Notes: generated by a model from the sequence alone, not told the origin. A DNA stretch of 64,000 nucleotides from Azospirillum sp. (GCA_016124535.1 WGNK01000006.1:124001-188000); one strand, 5' to 3'; counted from the stretch's first letter, positions 44,259-54,310 are shown. Numbers and translations: made by a program.

Positions 44259-46499
44259 ATGACATCGTCCAGGAGCGGAATGACATTGGAGTCCCGACCG
44301 CCGAGAGCCAAGCGGCGGCTGCTGCCCGCCCTCATCTTGCTGGGTTTGCTGCTGCCCGGCAGCGCCGCCGAGGCACGCGCCAAGATCGGCCTGGTGCTGA
44401 GCGGCGGCGGCGCGCTGGGCGCCGCCCATGTCGGCGTGCTCAAGGTCCTGGAAGAGCTGCGCATCCCGATCGACGTGATCACCGGCACCAGCATGGGCGC
44501 GGTAGTCGGCGGCCTTTATGCCTCGGGCAAGACCGCCGCCGAGTTGGAGGCGCTGATCGACGAGATCGATTGGGTCGACCTGTTCAAGGACACCCCACCG
44601 CGCGACCGCAAGCCGTTCCGCCGCAAGCAGGATGACTACAGCTTCCTGGTCGATCTCAAGCTCGGCTTCAACGACGGTCAGGCCCAGCTGCCGACCGGAC
44701 TGATCCAGGGCCAGAAACTGGCGCTGACCTTGCGCGAGTTGTCGATGCCGGTGCGGACGATCCGCAATTTCGACGACCTGCCGATTCGCTACCGCGCGGT
44801 CGCCGCCGATGTCGAAACCGGAACGCCGGTGGTCCTGGGCAGTGGCGACCTCGCCCGCGCGATGCTGGCCAGCATGTCGGTGCCGGGGGTATTGCCGCCG
44901 ATCGAGATCGACGGCCACCTGCTGGTCGATGGCGGCGTCGCCGACAACCTGCCGATCGATGTCGCCCGCAAACTCGGCGCCGAAGTCCTGATCGTTGCCG
45001 ACCTGCCGACCGTGCTGAAGAAGCGCGAGAAACTCAACTCCGCGCTGGCGATCGCCCAGCAGATGATCAGCGTGCTGATCCAGCAGAACTCGCAGATCCA
45101 GCTGAAGACCCTGCGCCGGAGCGATATCCACATCCTGCCCGACCTCGGCGATATGGGCTCGTCGGATTTCGTCAAGATGAAGGGCGCGATCGCGCCCGGC
45201 GAGGCGGCGACCCGCAAGGAGCTGGCCGCGCTCAGCCGGTTGTCGCTATCGCCGGCAGAGTATCAGGCCTTCCGCGGTGGCAGCCAGCCGCCGGTCGACG
45301 CGCCGCCGGCAATCGCCTTCGTCGACATCGAGAATCGGTCCCGCCTGACCGACAAGCTGATCGCCAAGACGATGGCGGTCGAGACAGGAAAACCACTCGA
45401 TAAGAAGAAACTCGACGGCGCCATCGAGCGACTGTACGCGCTGGGCGAGTTCGAGCGGATCGATTACCAGGTAATCGAGAAGGACGGCAAGACCGGGTTA
45501 CTGATTACCGCCCAGGAAAAGAGCTGGGCCAAGAATTACTTCAATTTCGGACTCAATCTTGCGGATGATTTTGACGGCAACGCCAGTTACAATCTGGCCG
45601 GCACGCTGACCCTGACCGCACTCAACCCGCTTGGTGCCGAATGGCGCAACGAGGTGCAGATCGGCGAGGAACCGCGGCTACGCACCGAGTTCTTCCAGCC
45701 GCTCGACGATCTGCGCGAGTTCTTCGTCGCGCCCGAGCTGCTGGTTGCCAAGCGCAATGTTGATACCAGTAACCCGCTGACCGGGCGCAGTCTGTTCCAG
45801 GCGACAGTGGCCCAAGCCAGCCTGGCCGGCGGCTGGCAACTTGGTACCTGGGGCGAGTGGCGAGCCGGCTATCGTCGCGGCATCGGATCGACCAGCCTGC
45901 AGATCGGCAGCGCCCCCCGTTCGGAACTCGGGTTCGAGATCGGTGAGGTGTTCTCCCGCTTCTCGGTCGATACCCTCGACGATGTCCGGTTCCCCAAGAC
46001 CGGCACCGGGACCTCGCTGGAACTGGTCCAGTCGGTCGGCGCGCTCGGCGCCACCACCGACTACCAGCGCGGCGAGCTCATCGCCAACAAGGCGTTCAAT
46101 TGGGACCGCAATACGGTGGTGGTTGGCGGCCATTTCGGCAGCTCGGTCGATGATAACCTGCCGTTGCAATCACGCTTCCCGTTGGGCGGCTTCCTCAACC
46201 TCTCGGGGCTTAGCCACGACCGGCTGTCCGGCCAGAACCAGTTGTTCGGCCGGCTGGTTTATTACCGCACCTTGACCAGTGCGGCACCCGAGCTGTTCGA
46301 CATCCCGCTCTATCTCGGCGCCTCGCTGGAAAGCGGCAATGTCTGGGAACACAAGAGCCAGATCGACCTGCGCTCGCTGCGCTACGCCGGCAGCGCCTTC
46401 ATCGGCGCCGACACCTATGTCGGACCGCTCTACCTCGCCTATGGCCGCGCTGACGAAGACCAGTCGTCGATCTACCTGTTCCTCGGCCGTACTTTTTGA
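44259..46499 (+). CDS. Patatin-like phospholipase fused to an Omp85-type barrel
   Basis: 746 residues from ATG 44259 (AGAGG upstream); ATG 44280 with AGGAG is nearly as good. A signal peptide ends near GSAAEA. The patatin domain has the oxyanion loop LVLSGGGALGAAHVGVL, the nucleophile in GTSMGAVVGGLYASG and the catalytic Asp in DGGVADNLP. A POTRA-like segment follows (LDGAIERLYALGEFERIDYQ), then a C-terminal beta-barrel of the bacterial surface antigen type ending SSIYLFLGRTF with the terminal Phe expected of outer-membrane proteins. The layout matches type Vd (PlpD-like) autotransported lipases. Confidence 0.9.
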   Translation: MTSSRSGMTLESRPPRAKRRLLPALILLGLLLPGSAAEARAKIGLVLSGGGALGAAHVGVLKVLEELRIPIDVITGTSMGAVVGGLYASGKTAAELEALIDEIDWVDLFKDTPPRDRKPFRRKQDDYSFLVDLKLGFNDGQAQLPTGLIQGQKLALTLRELSMPVRTIRNFDDLPIRYRAVAADVETGTPVVLGSGDLARAMLASMSVPGVLPPIEIDGHLLVDGGVADNLPIDVARKLGAEVLIVADLPTVLKKREKLNSALAIAQQMISVLIQQNSQIQLKTLRRSDIHILPDLGDMGSSDFVKMKGAIAPGEAATRKELAALSRLSLSPAEYQAFRGGSQPPVDAPPAIAFVDIENRSRLTDKLIAKTMAVETGKPLDKKKLDGAIERLYALGEFERIDYQVIEKDGKTGLLITAQEKSWAKNYFNFGLNLADDFDGNASYNLAGTLTLTALNPLGAEWRNEVQIGEEPRLRTEFFQPLDDLREFFVAPELLVAKRNVDTSNPLTGRSLFQATVAQASLAGGWQLGTWGEWRAGYRRGIGSTSLQIGSAPRSELGFEIGEVFSRFSVDTLDDVRFPKTGTGTSLELVQSVGALGATTDYQRGELIANKAFNWDRNTVVVGGHFGSSVDDNLPLQSRFPLGGFLNLSGLSHDRLSGQNQLFGRLVYYRTLTSAAPELFDIPLYLGASLESGNVWEHKSQIDLRSLRYAGSAFIGADTYVGPLYLAYGRADEDQSSIYLFLGRTF

Positions 46500-46508
46500 G
46501 CCGCCCGG

Positions 46509-47522
46509 TTGGTTGAGGCCATCTTGGCTGACACGCGCCCTGCCCTCGGCATCTATTCCGGCAGCGACCTGATCGGCGACGGGCTGTTCAAGTTGCCGAT
46601 GCTGCGCGCCGCCCGCGCGGCATTTCCCGGCCACCGGATCGTCTACCTGACCACCGGCCCGACCATGCTGGAAACCGGGCTGCGGCCACTGCTCGACGGT
46701 ATTGTCGATGACTTCATCAGCGAAACCGGCATCGGACGCTCGTTGACCGAGTTTCTTCGGCCGATGCCGGTGCGCCAGCGCTTCGCCGTGTTCATCGACA
46801 CCCAGCCGGTGATCTGGCGCACCTTGCTGCTGCGCCGCCTCCGGCACGACCTGTTCGTCACCGGTGCCGCCCGCTACCGCCTGTCCGACCGCCGGCCTGC
46901 CGACCGCCGCCGCCGCCGGCCCACCGGCATCGTCCGCCGCCTGGTCGAACTGGTCGAACTGGCCAGCGGCCGCCCCGCCGACCTCGCGACCGCCTTGCCG
47001 GTGCCGCCGGAGATCGCCGCCAAAGCGGCCGCTCAACTGCCCACCGGCAAGCCCCTGATCGGCTTGGCGCCCGGTGCCGGCAACCGGCTCAAATGCTGGC
47101 CGCTTGAGCGATACCTGGCCCTGGCCAGGCGGCTGGTCCAGCAGGGCATGTCCCCGGTATTCCTGATCGGTCCCGCCGAGTCCGAGTGGCTGCCGGAGAT
47201 CAGCGCGGCGGTGCCGGAGGCGCTGCTGCCGCTCCAGGACCGCGCATTGTGGGGCGAGCGCTTCGAGGTCCTCCATACCGTGGCGCTGGGCCAGCGACTT
47301 GCCGCGGCGGTGTCCAACGACAGCGGCACGACCCATATGCTGGCCGCCGCCGATGTGCCCCTGGTCACCCTGTTCGGGCCCTCCAACGCCGATAAATTTC
47401 GCCCCCTGGTCAGCCGCGGTGCCGTGGTCAAGGCCCAGGATTTCGGCGGCGAGGCGATGGCGCTGATCCCGCTGGACGCGGTTCACGCCGCCCTGAACAC
47501 GCTGATCGGAACGCCGGTCTGA
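46509..47522 (+). CDS. Family 9 glycosyltransferase (heptosyltransferase-like)
   Basis: 337 residues from TTG 46509; TTG 46524 is also possible, no ATG being in reach. Two Rossmann halves: LGIYSGSDLIGDGLFKLPML, an N-terminal variant of the GT9 pattern, and LIGLAPGAGNRLKCWPLERY with LAAAVSNDSGTTHMLAAADV, the GT9 donor-binding signature. It would add a sugar, probably heptose-like, to lipopolysaccharide core on the cytoplasmic side. No other LPS core genes are adjacent; it follows the patatin gene by about ten bases. Confidence 0.85.
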   Translation: MVEAILADTRPALGIYSGSDLIGDGLFKLPMLRAARAAFPGHRIVYLTTGPTMLETGLRPLLDGIVDDFISETGIGRSLTEFLRPMPVRQRFAVFIDTQPVIWRTLLLRRLRHDLFVTGAARYRLSDRRPADRRRRRPTGIVRRLVELVELASGRPADLATALPVPPEIAAKAAAQLPTGKPLIGLAPGAGNRLKCWPLERYLALARRLVQQGMSPVFLIGPAESEWLPEISAAVPEALLPLQDRALWGERFEVLHTVALGQRLAAAVSNDSGTTHMLAAADVPLVTLFGPSNADKFRPLVSRGAVVKAQDFGGEAMALIPLDAVHAALNTLIGTPV

Positions 47523-47632
47523 GGCCAGCGGTCCGGTCGCCGGATGCCGTCGTCGCCGGGCGATTTCTTTCGCGCCGATTTGCGCTATATCATGCCGGGT
47601 CCGTAGTCAGCCGATTGAGAAGGCGTCAGAAT

Positions 47633-48100
47633 TTGACAGCGTCCCTGGCGGTCCGCCTCGAACATATCCGGTCCCTGGCCGAACTCGCCCGCTCGGCGCT
47701 GCCGCTGGGGTTCAACTCGATCCATGTGACGCCCGACGGCGTGCTCGGCATCCTGCGGCCGCCAAAGCCCTCGAAGGTCCATTTCGCGGTCGGGGACCTG
47801 TTGTTCCAAGTCTCGGTCGCCGCCGATGGCGACGCCTCGGTCTGCCAGATCTGGACCGCTGTCGGACACGTCCCTTACACCGCGCAGTCGCCCGAGCGGC
47901 GCAACGCCGTCCTCGCCATCCTGCGCCGGACCCAGCGCCTGCCCCATGCCCGCTTCGTGATCGATAACGGCCAACGCATCCTGGTGCTTTCGGAGCGCCG
48001 GGTCGAGGGGCCCTTCGGCCCGATCGATCTGATCTATCAGGCTGTCGTCGTGGTCCAGGAAGCCCGCCCCTTCCTGCACCTGCTGGCAGAGTACCTCTAG
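47633..48100 (+). CDS. Conserved-looking protein of unknown function
   Basis: 155 residues from TTG 47633, which has GAGAAGG nine bases upstream; TTG 47615 is the longer choice. It starts LTASLAVRLEHIRSLAELAR and contains VHFAVGDLLFQVSV, QIWTAVGHVPYTAQSPERR and IDLIYQAVVVVQEARPF. The alternating strands and helices look like a compact alpha/beta cytoplasmic fold reminiscent of the YbjN/T3SS-chaperone-like group, but this is not a firm match. It lies convergent with the PAS kinase gene. Confidence 0.6.
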   Translation: MTASLAVRLEHIRSLAELARSALPLGFNSIHVTPDGVLGILRPPKPSKVHFAVGDLLFQVSVAADGDASVCQIWTAVGHVPYTAQSPERRNAVLAILRRTQRLPHARFVIDNGQRILVLSERRVEGPFGPIDLIYQAVVVVQEARPFLHLLAEYL

Positions 48101-48200
48101 CCGGGAGGCAGATTTCCGGCCATCGTCGATCGGGTCGATCGCGGCCCCTGGGGTCGGGCAACGGGAATGCCCGGCGGCCGGGGCGTAGGCGGGCGACGCC

Positions 48201-50657
48201 TCAGGCCCGGACCTCTGTCCAGGGGTCTTCGGTCGGCCACGGTGTGGTGTGGGCGCTGTCCGCGACATAGACTCCGACATAGACTACCAATTCGCGGCCG
48301 GGAACGCGCAGGACGTAGCTGGTCTTGGGCTGCAGCTGGCCGTTGACCGGGTTGGTCCACATATAGTCGGTCCAGCCTTCGCCGGCACTCCGCGCAATCT
48401 GGAGGATTTCGCGCACGAACGGTTTGCCGTCGGGATCGGCGCGGTTGAGCACGTTCTGGCCCTCGTTCGCCGGCCGCGGCGGATAGCACAACCAGTTGCC
48501 GGCGAAATCGATCACATTGACGTAGATTTCGCCGAAGAAGAACGTACCGGGCTCGCGGAAGCGCGCGCAGGCCCGCTCCAGGCCGTCGACCGCGATCAGT
48601 TCGGCCGCCAGGGTGGCAATCCGCTTGGCATCGTCGCGACCGACCGCGAAACGCGGGAAGGTGATCCGGAAGCTGGTGCCGCGGCCATCGGCGCTGTCGA
48701 CCGAAATCTGGCCCTTCAGCGTACCGGTGACCAGATTATGCACGATGTTGAGGCCGAGCCCCGTGCCGCCCATGCCACGCTTGGTGGTGAAGAACGGCTC
48801 GAAGATGCGCGACAGGTGACCTTGCGGAATGCCGTGGCCGTTATCGCTGAAGCGCAGCTCGACCTGATCATCCTCGATCAGCCGGGCGGCTACGGTCATC
48901 CGGCCCGGCCGGTTGGGGTCGAAGGCGTGGAGCAGCGCATTCATCACGAAATTGCTGAGGATCTGCGAGACCGCCCCGGGATAGCTGTCGATCACGATGC
49001 CCGGCGGGCAATCGATCTCGATGGTGTGGGGCGTCCGTTTCAGCTGCAACCCCAGGCTGCCCAGCACCTCCTCGACATAGTCCGCGAGGTCGAAGCAACG
49101 CCGCTCCCCGCTGGCGCGGTCGACCGCAACCTGCTTGAAGTTCTGGATCAGTTCTACCGCGCGCTGCAGATTGGCGCTGAGCAGGCAGGCGGCCTCCCGC
49201 ACCGCGGTCAGGAACTCGTTCAACTGGGAACGCTTCAAGGTCCCGCTATCGACCAGACCGGAGAGAATGCGCAAGCGCTCCTCGATCATCGAGGCGCCGG
49301 TCAAGCCGATCCCCAGCGGGGTGTTGATCTCGTGGGAGACTCCGGCGACCAGGGCGCCCAAGGACGCCATCTTCTCCGAGGCAACCAGAGTCTCCTGGGC
49401 GTCGCGCAAGGCCCGGAACGCCTGCTCCAGCTCGGCGCGCGCGGTCTCGGCGGAGTCGCGCGCCGCCACCAGATCGCGGGTGCGGTCGGTAACCAGAGAC
49501 TCCAGGTTGTCGCGATGCTGGCGCAACTCATCGGCGGCGCGACGCTCCGGCGTCACATCGGTGATCAGCACGACCAGATCATGGTTGGCGGTGCGCACCG
49601 CCTCGCGGCGCAGCCAGCGGCCATCGGGCAGCTGAAACTCGTCGGGCTCGTCCGGCCGGCGCAGCGCCTCAAGATGAAAGGCCAGGTCGCGGCCGTCGGG
49701 CAGGCCACTGCGCCAGCCGGCCAGAACCTCAAGCGGTGCCCCCGCGACCAGCGACTGTGCCAATTGAGGATCGATGGCCGAGAGGCGCCGGTTGGCGATG
49801 GTCACCCGCTCGCTTTCGTCAAACAGGACGAAGCCGTGGGGGATGGTGTCGATCGCCTCACGCAGCCGGCCCTGGAGCAGCACCACCTGGGCTTCGGCCT
49901 CGGCGCGCCGGGTCACGTCGCCCCAGGTCGCGACCAGCGAACCATCGGCGCCCCGCCGTTCCTCCAGCTGCAACCAGGCGCCGTCGCGCCGCTGGAACAG
50001 CCGCTGCACCGGGATCGGCTCGCTGCTCGGGTGGCGGCGCTCCGCCAGCGCCAGCAGGGCCTCGGCGTCGGTTTCGGCCAGGGTGCCCACGGCAATCCGG
50101 GTCAGGTGATCGCGGTAGGGCCGGCCGGCCGACATCAGGTCGCCGATATCGGTGAACAGCTCCTGGTAGCGCTTGTTGCCGGTGACGAAGCCCATCGTCG
50201 GATCGAACACCGCAAAGGCGACATCGAGCGCGGCGACCGCCTGGGCGGTGGCCGGACCGGTGGTGACGGTCGCCTGCTCCAGCGTGACGTCGCGCCAGAT
50301 GCGCAGACGGCCGCCGTCGGGGGTCGGCCGCGACGCCACCTTGAGCCAGCGCCCGTCATGGCGCTGGAACACAAACGGCGCGTTCTGCGCCCGATGGCGG
50401 GCGACGCCGCTATCGACATGACGGCCAAGCTTTTCCAGCTCTTCGGGCGGCAGGTTGGAGCGAAAGAAACGAACCAGATTGTCGGCGTAGCTCTCGCCAC
50501 AGTGGATGAAACCGGCATGTTCGGGGAAGAAGGTCAGGTAGGCGCGGTTCCAGGCGACCACCCGGTCGTCGGCATCATAATGGCAGTAGGCCAGCTCGAG
50601 TTGGTCGAGCAGCAGGGCGACCGGGCTCAGGGGATCATCCGCACCATTGCCAGTCAT
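48201..50657 (-). CDS. PAS histidine kinase with a C-terminal Cache domain
   Basis: 818 residues from ATG 50657. No signal peptide or membrane segment. Three PAS-type modules fill residues about 15-390 (YCHYDADDRVVAWNRAYLTF; AFAVFDPTMGFVTGN; GFVLFDESERVTIANRR). A coiled coil leads to the H-box KMASLGALVAGVSHEINTPL with His442. The HATPase domain has NFVMNALLHAF, DNGHGIPQGHLSRIF and GGTGLGLNIVHN. After it, residues about 650-805 form a single-Cache-like module: ACARFREPGTFFFGEIYVNV, WLCYPPRPANEGQNVLN, KPFVREILQIA, and VNGQLQPKTSYVLRV. Cache domains are normally extracytoplasmic sensors N-terminal to the kinase; here one is cytoplasmic and C-terminal. No response regulator gene is beside it. 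Confidence 0.88.
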   Translation of the reverse strand: MTGNGADDPLSPVALLLDQLELAYCHYDADDRVVAWNRAYLTFFPEHAGFIHCGESYADNLVRFFRSNLPPEELEKLGRHVDSGVARHRAQNAPFVFQRHDGRWLKVASRPTPDGGRLRIWRDVTLEQATVTTGPATAQAVAALDVAFAVFDPTMGFVTGNKRYQELFTDIGDLMSAGRPYRDHLTRIAVGTLAETDAEALLALAERRHPSSEPIPVQRLFQRRDGAWLQLEERRGADGSLVATWGDVTRRAEAEAQVVLLQGRLREAIDTIPHGFVLFDESERVTIANRRLSAIDPQLAQSLVAGAPLEVLAGWRSGLPDGRDLAFHLEALRRPDEPDEFQLPDGRWLRREAVRTANHDLVVLITDVTPERRAADELRQHRDNLESLVTDRTRDLVAARDSAETARAELEQAFRALRDAQETLVASEKMASLGALVAGVSHEINTPLGIGLTGASMIEERLRILSGLVDSGTLKRSQLNEFLTAVREAACLLSANLQRAVELIQNFKQVAVDRASGERRCFDLADYVEEVLGSLGLQLKRTPHTIEIDCPPGIVIDSYPGAVSQILSNFVMNALLHAFDPNRPGRMTVAARLIEDDQVELRFSDNGHGIPQGHLSRIFEPFFTTKRGMGGTGLGLNIVHNLVTGTLKGQISVDSADGRGTSFRITFPRFAVGRDDAKRIATLAAELIAVDGLERACARFREPGTFFFGEIYVNVIDFAGNWLCYPPRPANEGQNVLNRADPDGKPFVREILQIARSAGEGWTDYMWTNPVNGQLQPKTSYVLRVPGRELVVYVGVYVADSAHTTPWPTEDPWTEVRA

Positions 50658-50800
50658 GGCGACAGCCTAGGCATGGTCAGAGCGCACACTTTATGGATCC
50701 TCGGCGGTCGCACGGCGCCCTTGGCCAATCGCGGAAGCATTCTCTCGGGCCGTGCCCCCGGCCGTCAAGCCCAGACCGCGCAAGCCCAGGGCAACACCCT

Positions 50801-52333
50801 TCAGGTCCGGAACAGATCCCGGTAACGCTCGCGCAATACGTTCTTTTGCACCTTGCCCATGGTGTTGCGCGGCAGTTCATCGGCGAAGAACACCCGCTTG
50901 GGCACCTTGAAGGCGGCAAGCTCCTGTCGCGCCGCCGCGATGATCGCCGCTTCGCAGAGATCGTCACGGCCCGCCCGGCGCAGCGCCACCGCGACCACCG
51001 CCTCGCCGAAATCGGGGTGAGGCACGCCGATCACCGCGGATTCGACGATGCCGTCGAGGCCGTCGATCACCGTCTCGATCTCCTTGGGATAGACGTTGAA
51101 ACCGCCCGAAATGATCAGGTCCTTGGCCCGCCCGACGATGTGGACATAGCCAAGCTGGTCGATCAGGCCGATATCGCCGGTGATGAAGAAGCCATCGGCA
51201 CGGAATTCGGCCGCGGTCTTCTCGGGCATCCGCCAGTAGCCCTTGAAGACGTTGGGGCCGCGCACCTCGATCACGCCGGTCTCACCCCGACCCAGCAGGC
51301 GGCCCTGGTCGTCGGCAACCCGAACCTCGACCTCGGGCAACGGGAAGCCGACCGTTCCGGGGATGCGCTCGCCGTCGAGCGGGTTGGACGTCAACATGCT
51401 GGTCTCGGTCATGCCGTAGCGTTCCAGGATGGCGTGACCGGTGCGCGCGCGAAATTCCCGATGGGTGTCGGCGAGCAGCGGCGCCGAACCGGAGATGAAC
51501 AGCCGCATCGACCGACAAGCGGCGGCGGCGCGCTCCGGGGTGAAATCGGGATGGCCGAGCAGGCGGGTATAGAAGGTCGGCACCCCCATCATCACCGTCG
51601 CCCGCGGCAGCAGCGCGATCATCCGCCGAGCGTCGAAATGTCGCAGAAACAGCATGCCGGTCCCGTTGAGCAACACGCAGTTGGTCGCCACGAACAGGCC
51701 ATGGGTGTGATAGATCGGCAAGGCGTGGAGCAATACGTCGTCGGCGCAGAACCCCCAGAACCGGTGCAGCGCCAGCGCATTCGAGCCGAGATTGCGGTGG
51801 CTGAGCATGGCCCCCTTCGACCGCCCGGTGGTGCCGGAGGTGTAGAGGATGGCGGCAAGGTCGTCGTCCGCCACCGTGACGGTGGGGAATTCGGGATCGA
51901 GGCCAGCGGCCCGCGCCGGCAAAGTACCATCGCCATGCTCGCCCAGGGTCAGAACGGCGGCAACCCCCGCCTCGGCCGCGGTCGCCGCCAGGGCGTCGGC
52001 GCTGTCGGGGCGGCAGACGAAGACGCGCGGCTCGGCATCGCCCAGGAAATAGGCAATTTCAGCGCGGGTATAGCCAGTGTTGAGCGGCAGAAAGACGGCA
52101 CCGGCGCGCAGACACGCCAGGTAGAGGAAAATCGCCTCGGGCGATTTCTCGACCTGGACCGCCACCCGGTCGCCCTTCGCCACCCCAAGCTCGGCGAGCA
52201 GGCGCGCATAGCGCCCGGAGAGGTCTTCGACGTCCCGATAGCGCCACAGTCGACCGTCCTCGGTTTCCAGGAAGGAAACTTCCCGATCGGCCGGGAAACG
52301 CGTCCGGAAGAGTGAAAAGAGATTGTTGTCCAT
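50801..52333 (-). CDS. matB: Malonyl-CoA synthetase (AMP-forming)
   Basis: 510 residues from ATG 52333. It makes malonyl-CoA from malonate, CoA and ATP. ANL-family motifs: AILYTSGTTGRSKGAMLSH, the malonyl-CoA-type RYGMTETSMLTSNPL, DGFFITGDIGLID, GRAKDLIISGGFNVYP and the C-terminal lysine region PRNTMGKVQKN. The TETSMLTSNP segment is the reason for choosing MatB over other acyl-CoA synthetases. A malonyl-CoA decarboxylase gene, its usual neighbour, is not seen in this window. Confidence 0.88.
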   Translation of the reverse strand: MDNNLFSLFRTRFPADREVSFLETEDGRLWRYRDVEDLSGRYARLLAELGVAKGDRVAVQVEKSPEAIFLYLACLRAGAVFLPLNTGYTRAEIAYFLGDAEPRVFVCRPDSADALAATAAEAGVAAVLTLGEHGDGTLPARAAGLDPEFPTVTVADDDLAAILYTSGTTGRSKGAMLSHRNLGSNALALHRFWGFCADDVLLHALPIYHTHGLFVATNCVLLNGTGMLFLRHFDARRMIALLPRATVMMGVPTFYTRLLGHPDFTPERAAAACRSMRLFISGSAPLLADTHREFRARTGHAILERYGMTETSMLTSNPLDGERIPGTVGFPLPEVEVRVADDQGRLLGRGETGVIEVRGPNVFKGYWRMPEKTAAEFRADGFFITGDIGLIDQLGYVHIVGRAKDLIISGGFNVYPKEIETVIDGLDGIVESAVIGVPHPDFGEAVVAVALRRAGRDDLCEAAIIAAARQELAAFKVPKRVFFADELPRNTMGKVQKNVLRERYRDLFRT

Positions 52334-52834
52334 CGCTGATCTCGACCCCGATCAAACGGTATTCTTAACCCCTGCCGGAGGTCGGGTCCAGCAGATGCAG
52401 CCGGCCGCGCCGTCACAATCGGACCGCAGCCCCTCTGGTCCCGGGTCGGACGCGGATCGCAAAGAAACCCGGCGGCGCTCGCCCCGGCGGATGGCCGCTC
52501 GCGCTTGGGCCGGAGCACTCGCCAACCGGCGAGCATTCGTGGCCCGGCACCCGGCCAACTGGCACCAGCGGCCAGGTCGGCTTGCGCTGCGCAAAAACCG
52601 AGTTATCCGACCCAGATCAACTCATGGCCTGGATGCAATGCGTTGTGTGCTACTAAAGCGTGTTTTTGACTGTTGGCGGAAACCACCGATTCCGCACCAA
52701 AACGTTTGTTGATTCGGTCACTTGTGTTACGATCGATTGGTTCGCTGGACTATCGCGCTGGGATTGAATCGGTGCATGGCAATTTCACCAGGCTCAGAAG
52801 ATGCGTTGATTCGAGAACATCGTCTATTTTGGGT
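52334..52834. other. Region upstream of the CapA-like gene
   Basis: About 500 bases without a supported gene. The first half is GC-rich and Arg-codon-like in all frames; from about 52620 the DNA is clearly more AT-rich. A possible promoter, TTGTTG at 52706-52711 and TACGAT at 52728-52733 (16-base spacer), points toward the CapA-like gene. An in-frame extension of that gene runs back to TTG 52673 but lacks a ribosome-binding site. Confidence 0.4.
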
Positions 52835-54310
52835 TTGAAGCGGATATCCTTTTTGATCGTTATCGCAAGCGCCCTGGTCGGTTTCGCGTTCCCGGCGCCG
52901 GGCATCGGCCATGCCGGAACCGATGAGAAAGACGGCTTCACCTTGGCAATCCCCGGAAAAATCCTGCCGACACCAACGATGATTGCGCCGGAGACTGAAA
53001 TCGTCCTGGCGGCGGTAGGGGATGTGATCCCCCACGATCCGGTCCAGAAATTCGCGGACAACGCGCCATTGGGCTATCGGTCGGGCCTGAGCCGGATCGA
53101 GCCGTTTTTCGACGCCGCCGACATTGTCTACGCCAATCTGGAAACGCCGATCGCCCCCGGTCTGCTGCCGGGCGGCCGCAGCGCAGCGAAGCCGGTGAGC
53201 CACTATGACGGCTATCAATTCTCCGGATATCCTCAGTTTAATGCCCTGCCCCGCCTGGCCTTCGACTTGAAGGCAGCGGGGGTCGATATCGTTTCAACCG
53301 CTAATAACCATGCCCTCGACCGTGGCGCCCTCGGGATCGACCTCACCCTTGATGTGTTGGAGAGGGCCCAGCTTCGGGCGGTCGGCTCCCGACGGCATCT
53401 CGATCGTTCGACACCCTGGCACACCATTACCGAGGTGCGGGGCCGACGCCTGGCCTGGCTATCCTGCACTTATAGTACAAACGGTATCGAGGATACTTTC
53501 GGCCAGACCTTGCGCTGCTTTCGGGACCAGAAATTTATCACCGAGGAAATCGCCAATCTGGCGCGCCGTCCGGATATCGCCGCGGTCATCGTCACACCGC
53601 ATTTTGGTCTGGAATATTCGCCGGAGCCGACCATCGCCCAAATCAGATTTGCCCGGGAGGCAATTGAAGCAGGGGCGCTCCTGGTACTGGGCAGCCACCC
53701 GCACGTCGTGCAACCGTGGGAGTGGTATCGGGCGACCGATGGGCATATCGGCTTTATCATTTATAGCCTGGGCAATTTCATATCGAACCAGGTCGACTTG
53801 ATCACGCGGTCTGGCATTATTTTGTTTGCCTCGATGGGCAAGACTGCAACGGGCCGCATCGGGTTGTCGGGCATTCGATATCTTCCAATTCACACCACCA
53901 AGTCATTGGATGCGGCCGGAAACCCTGCCTATTCGGTCGAGCCGGCAATCGGCGAGGCGATCGGGGCGGAAACCGTCGCCTTGCTCGAGCGTTCCCTCGG
54001 TTCGCAAGATCGCCTGAAGCAACCGGACCCGATCGAAACCCACTTGATAGCCCCCCAAGGGGCGTTCGAGGGACTGGCGGGCACATGGACGCCGCCGGAC
54101 GAGCCACCGATCCAGGCCGAGGGCGCGGCGGCCCCCACGGTTATGGCGCTCGATCTCCCACCGGAAGGCCAGGAGGACGCCGCACTTGATCCGGGCGCAC
54201 CGCCGGCCGAAGGGCCCGCTGGCCCGGTGATCCTGGTTGCCGGCGGCGACAGCAGCCTGGCCGCGCTGCCACCGGCGCAGCAAAGCGACAATATCGATGC
54301 GCGGCAATAA
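52835..54310 (+). CDS. Exported CapA-type (PgsA-like) metallophosphatase protein
   Basis: About 491 residues; start uncertain. TTG 52835 (or 52829) puts a signal peptide (LKRISFLIVIASALVGFAF, then GIGHAG) at the N-terminus; GTG 52772 is another option. The CapA fold is clear: VLAAVGDVIPHDPVQK, YANLETPIAPG, STANNHALDRG, VIVTPHFGLEYSPEP, LGSHPHVVQPWEWY and YSLGNFISNQ, with the His, Asp and Asn metal ligands in place. CapA proteins act in poly-gamma-glutamate synthesis or related export, but CapB/CapC-type genes are absent here. The last about 90 residues are a Pro/Glu/Ala-rich tail. It is closely followed by a 1072-residue exported protein, likely in one operon. Confidence 0.82.
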   Translation: MKRISFLIVIASALVGFAFPAPGIGHAGTDEKDGFTLAIPGKILPTPTMIAPETEIVLAAVGDVIPHDPVQKFADNAPLGYRSGLSRIEPFFDAADIVYANLETPIAPGLLPGGRSAAKPVSHYDGYQFSGYPQFNALPRLAFDLKAAGVDIVSTANNHALDRGALGIDLTLDVLERAQLRAVGSRRHLDRSTPWHTITEVRGRRLAWLSCTYSTNGIEDTFGQTLRCFRDQKFITEEIANLARRPDIAAVIVTPHFGLEYSPEPTIAQIRFAREAIEAGALLVLGSHPHVVQPWEWYRATDGHIGFIIYSLGNFISNQVDLITRSGIILFASMGKTATGRIGLSGIRYLPIHTTKSLDAAGNPAYSVEPAIGEAIGAETVALLERSLGSQDRLKQPDPIETHLIAPQGAFEGLAGTWTPPDEPPIQAEGAAAPTVMALDLPPEGQEDAALDPGAPPAEGPAGPVILVAGGDSSLAALPPAQQSDNIDARQ

